This document shows, piece after piece, positions 60,301-64,000 of a DNA stretch of 64,000 bases. Source of the stretch: Distichodus sexfasciatus (lineage: Eukaryota; Chordata; Actinopteri; Characiformes; Distichodontidae). The translations under genes and the position numbers were made by a program. Position 1 is the first letter of the stretch. Each line of letters starts with the position of its first letter. The DNA lies in NCBI GenBank assembly GCA_032718565.1, contig JAVGVS010000018.1:1-64000 (forward strand), written 5' to 3'. The notes under the pieces are model-generated. The model worked only from the letters and a program-made list of their open reading frames with translations. It ran no database searches and was not told the DNA's origin.

Positions 60301-61108
60301 GAACGGAGAGCACACTTTTGGATTAGAGGTAGGAAGTGGGTTGAGGAAGCTCCTTGCAGCCGACCCAATATCCTACAGAAAGCTCATGTCTAGACTCTGG
60401 GCCATGAATAGTGGTCATATGGGTCAGGCAAACAAACAGGATGCCTCTTTCTTTTATTAAAGTGTACAGACAGGGAGGAGGAGAACAGCAGTGCTGGACT
60501 GGAGTTAGCGGACTTCTAACTCCCTGTTTAAAGGGAGACCTTATGGAAAATAACTGAGCCCTGTGAGCACTTGTCCAGTGGAAAAGCATATGTATAGAGA
60601 AGAACACAATAAGAAATATCCTTTCTTAATAAAGATGAAAGCAGAAACTATCTTAGTGATTCTGCGACAGATTAAGGCTTAATAATAAAAACGGCCTACC
60701 AAACAACCCTAAATTTATAGTGAAGGAATCGCTTTACGGTTCACGTTTGTGGCTCTTTGGAAGCAAGTCAGACTAGGGAGAGTAAAACTCAGTGAATACA
60801 GTAATTACAGTTAAAGGTATGGTAATAAACGACCAATAAAAAGAGACTTGCCAAGCTGCAGATGGCCAATGTTAAAACATTAAACCTCAGTTGAAAATGG
60901 ACATTTTATTCACTGGCTCTTGTGTTTTTATCTCATTGCAAAACATTGCTAGTTGTGTATCTGGTTGTTTGGCGCATCTATAAGTGGAAATACGGCAGCG
61001 TGTCTCTGCGGCAACAGCACCAGCTCTTCCCCGCCGCCCACATACCTTCATCATTAGCAGACAGTTTGCCATGGAGTACATCACCCGGCACAGGCGCGAC
61101 CTCCACAG
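57336..61108 (-). CDS. trappc12: TRAPP complex subunit 12, C-terminal part
   Basis: TPR-repeat subunit of the TRAPPIII tethering complex in ER-to-Golgi traffic. Five coding exons are present: 61108-61046 (LWRSRLCRVMYSMANC...), 59916-59818 (DYILAVEMYHSIIQYEPQ...), 58712-58609 (IGDIRTAEKYFQEVEKD...), 58519-58432 (AFVYLSQNNYGEAHACF...) and 57578-57336 (ANNNAAVCLLYLGRLKESL... ending FNAQCLKLV stop). Phases agree at every join. The Ala/Leu/Tyr-rich helical pairs with 'A..Y...' spacing are TPR units. No further upstream exon was found up to the right edge, so the N-terminal part must lie outside. Neighbouring adi1 supports the call, as these genes are neighbours in other vertebrates. Confidence 0.9.
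59155..59725. mobile_element. Non-autonomous hAT-type element, copy 1
   Basis: Starts TAGAGGTGTGAA and ends TTCAACGCCCCTA, imperfect inverted repeats. Flanked by the 8-bp duplication TTCTAAAG / TTCTTAAG (one difference). No transposase frame. It lies in a trappc12 intron and shares its ends and interior phrases ('gtgaaccttcactggtctca', 'gttactaccgggatgtt') with the copy at 61927. Confidence 0.85.
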
Positions 61109-61160
61109 CTGAATAGAAGCTGGGAAAGAGGGGAGGTAGAGCGGGAGAAAGAGAGAGTGA

Positions 61161-61161
61161 G

Positions 61162-61193
<32 letters not shown>
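61161..61193 (+). repeat. AG microsatellite
   Basis: (AG)n run just beyond the trappc12 exon at 61108, in its upstream intron. Confidence 0.9.
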
Positions 61194-61194
<1 letters not shown>

Positions 61195-61926
61195 ACAGTC
61201 AATTGCAGTCTTTCCCTCCTCCCTCCCCACCACCAGCATCACACCCTTTCCCCCCCCTCCAAGCCATCAATTATTTGTCTGCGAGAGGGAATTACGGTGA
61301 AGGAGGAAAAGACACTGCGACAATCACGTTCATTTCCCCCTCTGGCTCACTGTAGGCCCCATCAGTGAGCCTGTCTGTCCTCATAATATTTTTTTCTGTG
61401 CGTATGCTGTGTGTGTGTACGTGTTTGATGGTGTGTGTGTGTCGTCTTGTTTGTGTTCATCAGCAGGGAACAGGGGAGTGAGATCTGGTGGGCTGCAGCA
61501 GCAGTGCATCTGGTGCCTGCTTGGAAATGGAGGACTACAGAGCGATGGAGAGGAGAGGAGAGAAGACAGGAGAGGCGACCGGCTCTAACTGCAGTTTGCA
61601 GCAGTATAAGATGAAAAAGCATATGAGATTAGAGGGAGAACAGAGATCACACTTCTAATAAGTAATTCATTGTGATTGAGTTTCTCCTCTTCAGAATGTA
61701 CAGCTGGGATTTTTTTGGATGAGCAGTTCTGGGGAACATTTGTAAACATTTTACTAATGATAGTTTAAAGCACACGAATCCAATTAAAACTACAAACAAC
61801 AGCATTATTAAATGACCAATAACAGATTGCTGTGAAAGGGGAGCGATTAATAGTCATCAAGAACACACCACAGCCACACAGTGCATCACAAGTATATGCA
61901 AACTCTACATTTGATGTATCCATGAC

Positions 61927-62375
61927 TAGAGGTGTGAACCTTCACTGGTCTCACGATTCGATATGATTACGATCATCAGGTCAACTATTCGATTCAATAC
62001 GATATCTCAATGCATCACGATGTAACCCACCAATTCTTCTAAATTACATCACACTGCACGCAGACTGGGCATGGATCGCAGATCGACAGCCATAGTTACT
62101 ACCGGGATGTTGTTTTTAACTTGAATTTTTATGCCATAGCCAGAAAAGTGATGGATTTTGACCAACATCACCAAGCAATGTCACTATGATATAATCCAGA
62201 GGTTTTTAACGGCTTCTGTTCCAGACTAAGCAGCTGCCACGGACCACTAGGGGGCAGTGGGTTGCCAGTTGAAAATCCCTGATAAACTCAATTATGGTCA
62301 GCCACTACATCGCTGCAGAATCGTCCATGTCTGCATCACGATGCATTGATTATGTGATTAACCTCAACACCCCTA
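61927..62375. mobile_element. Non-autonomous hAT-type element, copy 2
   Basis: Starts TAGAGGTGTGAA and ends CTCAACACCCCTA. Flanked by the 8-bp duplication TCCATGAC / TCCATGGC (one difference). Same family as the copy at 59155 but about 120 bases shorter. No open transposase frame. Confidence 0.87.
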
Positions 62376-64000
62376 TCCATGGCCCAGCTGATGTGGACAG
62401 CACCTGGGGGGTGGGTACCTTTACTGGTCCAGTATTTGTACCAGCAACCCTCTGATCACACAAGCATCTCACACTAACTGTTACGCTTCCACTGCCTCTT
62501 GATCTGATCTGGTACAAATTCTGCAGCAATCAGACAGAACATTATGACCACTGGCTGCTGAAGTGAATAACACTGATTATTTTATTACAATAGCACCTGG
62601 GTGAGTAAATACATTAGGCAGCAAGTGAACATTTTGAAGTTAATCCATTGAAATCAAAAAAATGAGCAAATGTATACGTGGTCCAATGAAGTAAAGCTGG
62701 TGAACTGGTGACAAGGTGATGGGGAGCCAGGGCTCACTGATGCCAAAGTGTCCCATGTAATTTAATTCAATAGTTACTGTAGCTCAACTTGCTGAAAATG
62801 TCAACACTGGTTCCAGTAAATAGGTGTGAGAACACACAGTGTGTCACAGTTTGTATGGGGCTGCGCAGATGCAGACCTACTCAGTATAAAGCAGGTGGTC
62901 ATAATGTTATGTAATAGACTGGATAAAGAATTTTTTTCATATTAATACTGTTTCTAACCTCTTACACATCCAAGTCAATTTCCACTTTTGTAGGTAATAC
63001 TGCATCCAAACTGTCTCTCTATCTACCTGTAATTCTAGTTCTAGTTTAAAATTATATTTAATATTCCAGGTCTAGTTTAAAATGTATATTTTGTACTTTA
63101 TTTATATATTGTTTATTCCATGTGCCTTATTTGTTCTTTGTTCCCTATTTCCTACTGCACTGTAAAAACTGGAGCCACGTTGTGTCGTCTCTCTGTATAT
63201 CTGTACAGTATATATCAGAGATGACAAAGTTTACTTTGACTTTGTCTATAACACATCAACGAATCGCCAAAAAACATGTTGAAAACTGCTTCCTTTGCCT
63301 CAGATATGATACACTTTCATTATTCACACTACAACTAACATGATTAGAGGAGTATTCCCTCTTCTCACCATACCTAGAGAAATCACACATTCTGTTCTCA
63401 GCTATTTAATTCAACACCAGGTTCGTTGCTGAGTCATGCGTATTACAGGATGTTTTTCCACTTAAAAACATTTCCCTGTAAATTTATAATAACTGGTGAG
63501 CAATCGGACCTCTGACCCCGCCATTTTTTGCATTACGTTTTGCTAGCTCTTTGCACAGTCGTCGTTTAAAGACAGAGTGATGAGCTGCTTCTGCAACCCC
63601 ACATTCTGTTTTTAAAACCATTGGTCTAAGTCATTTCCTATAGACAGACAGTTTTCCTGAGGGGTTCCCAGACATGCCATCATGTCTTTCACCTCCGAAC
63701 CGTTCCAAAACGGTCAGCGTTCAGCAGGGGGAGAGAGACGTTAGCGCTCAACGGCCCCGGAGGGCTCCAGTCCTGTGGCCCCGGGTGAAGACGGTGGGGT
63801 GAAGGCAGAAGCCAGGAACAGCACAAGTCTACTAGGCTGTCAGCACTTGGCAGCTTCTCTAGAGACATGTGCCTCCGTCAGGGGGTGGTGAGCGCTCTTC
63901 CCACATCAGGCACAAGGGCTGCGGGACGGAGGGATGGAGAGAGGAAGAGATGGAGGGAGGACTGGGCCTCTCCGCATGGGAGCTGGCACTGAGAATCCTG
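62376..64000. other. trappc12 intron or right-edge region, no exon seen
   Basis: AT-rich until about 63.6 kb, then GC-richer from 63.66 kb to the edge. I tried both strands of the GC-rich end and found no exon that I could support. Confidence 0.4.

Overview
This is a stretch of vertebrate genome, almost certainly from a ray-finned (teleost) fish. Genes are split into short exons with GT/AG introns, there is no operon structure, and CA/CT microsatellites, tRNA-derived SINEs and small hAT-type elements are dispersed through the introns. The left third is the 3' part of a T-cell receptor beta (TRB) locus. The right two thirds hold papln, a small coiled-coil gene, psen1, adi1 and the 3' end of trappc12. 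The exact species cannot be read from the sequence.

TRB region (about 0.7-19.7 kb). Three forward V segments (leader exon, V exon, 23-bp-spacer RSS) are followed by one D segment at 4406 with a 12-RSS on its left and a 23-RSS on its right. Next come thirteen J segments (4817-8293) and a first constant gene, Cb1 (9788-10734). A second, smaller cassette has two J segments (11498, 12044) and a divergent constant gene, Cb2 (12769-13871); no D was found for it. Beyond Cb2 lie three V segments on the minus strand: two intact (16806-17232, 19229-19659) and one broken (15437-15795). These can join the forward D-J-C cassettes only by inversion, as with mammalian TRBV30. A fourth, decayed inverted V lies inside a papln intron (about 30.33-30.54 kb).

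Flanking genes. papln (minus strand, 26 coding exons, 1167 codons) encodes an extracellular matrix protein: signal peptide, TSP1/ADAMTS-like spacer region, further TSP1 repeats, three papilin cassettes, Kunitz, three Ig domains and PLAC. About 1 kb of CT-rich satellite sits at its 5' end. A 90-codon coiled-coil ORF (43215-43487, minus) is not recognised. psen1 (minus, 10 coding exons, 455 codons) encodes the presenilin-1 catalytic subunit of gamma-secretase. adi1 (plus, 4 exons, 180 codons) encodes acireductone dioxygenase and starts head-to-head with psen1. trappc12 (minus) contributes its last five coding exons; the rest lies beyond the right edge.

The V, D, J and C segments work as one recombining receptor locus; the flanking genes have unrelated housekeeping or matrix roles. 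The most unusual points are the inverted V family and its relic inside papln, the D-less second J-C cassette, an apparent readthrough stop and alternative tail options in Cb2, a 6-nt exon in Cb1, two overlapping open frames in the papln Kunitz exon, and non-autonomous hAT copies with clear 8-bp target duplications.
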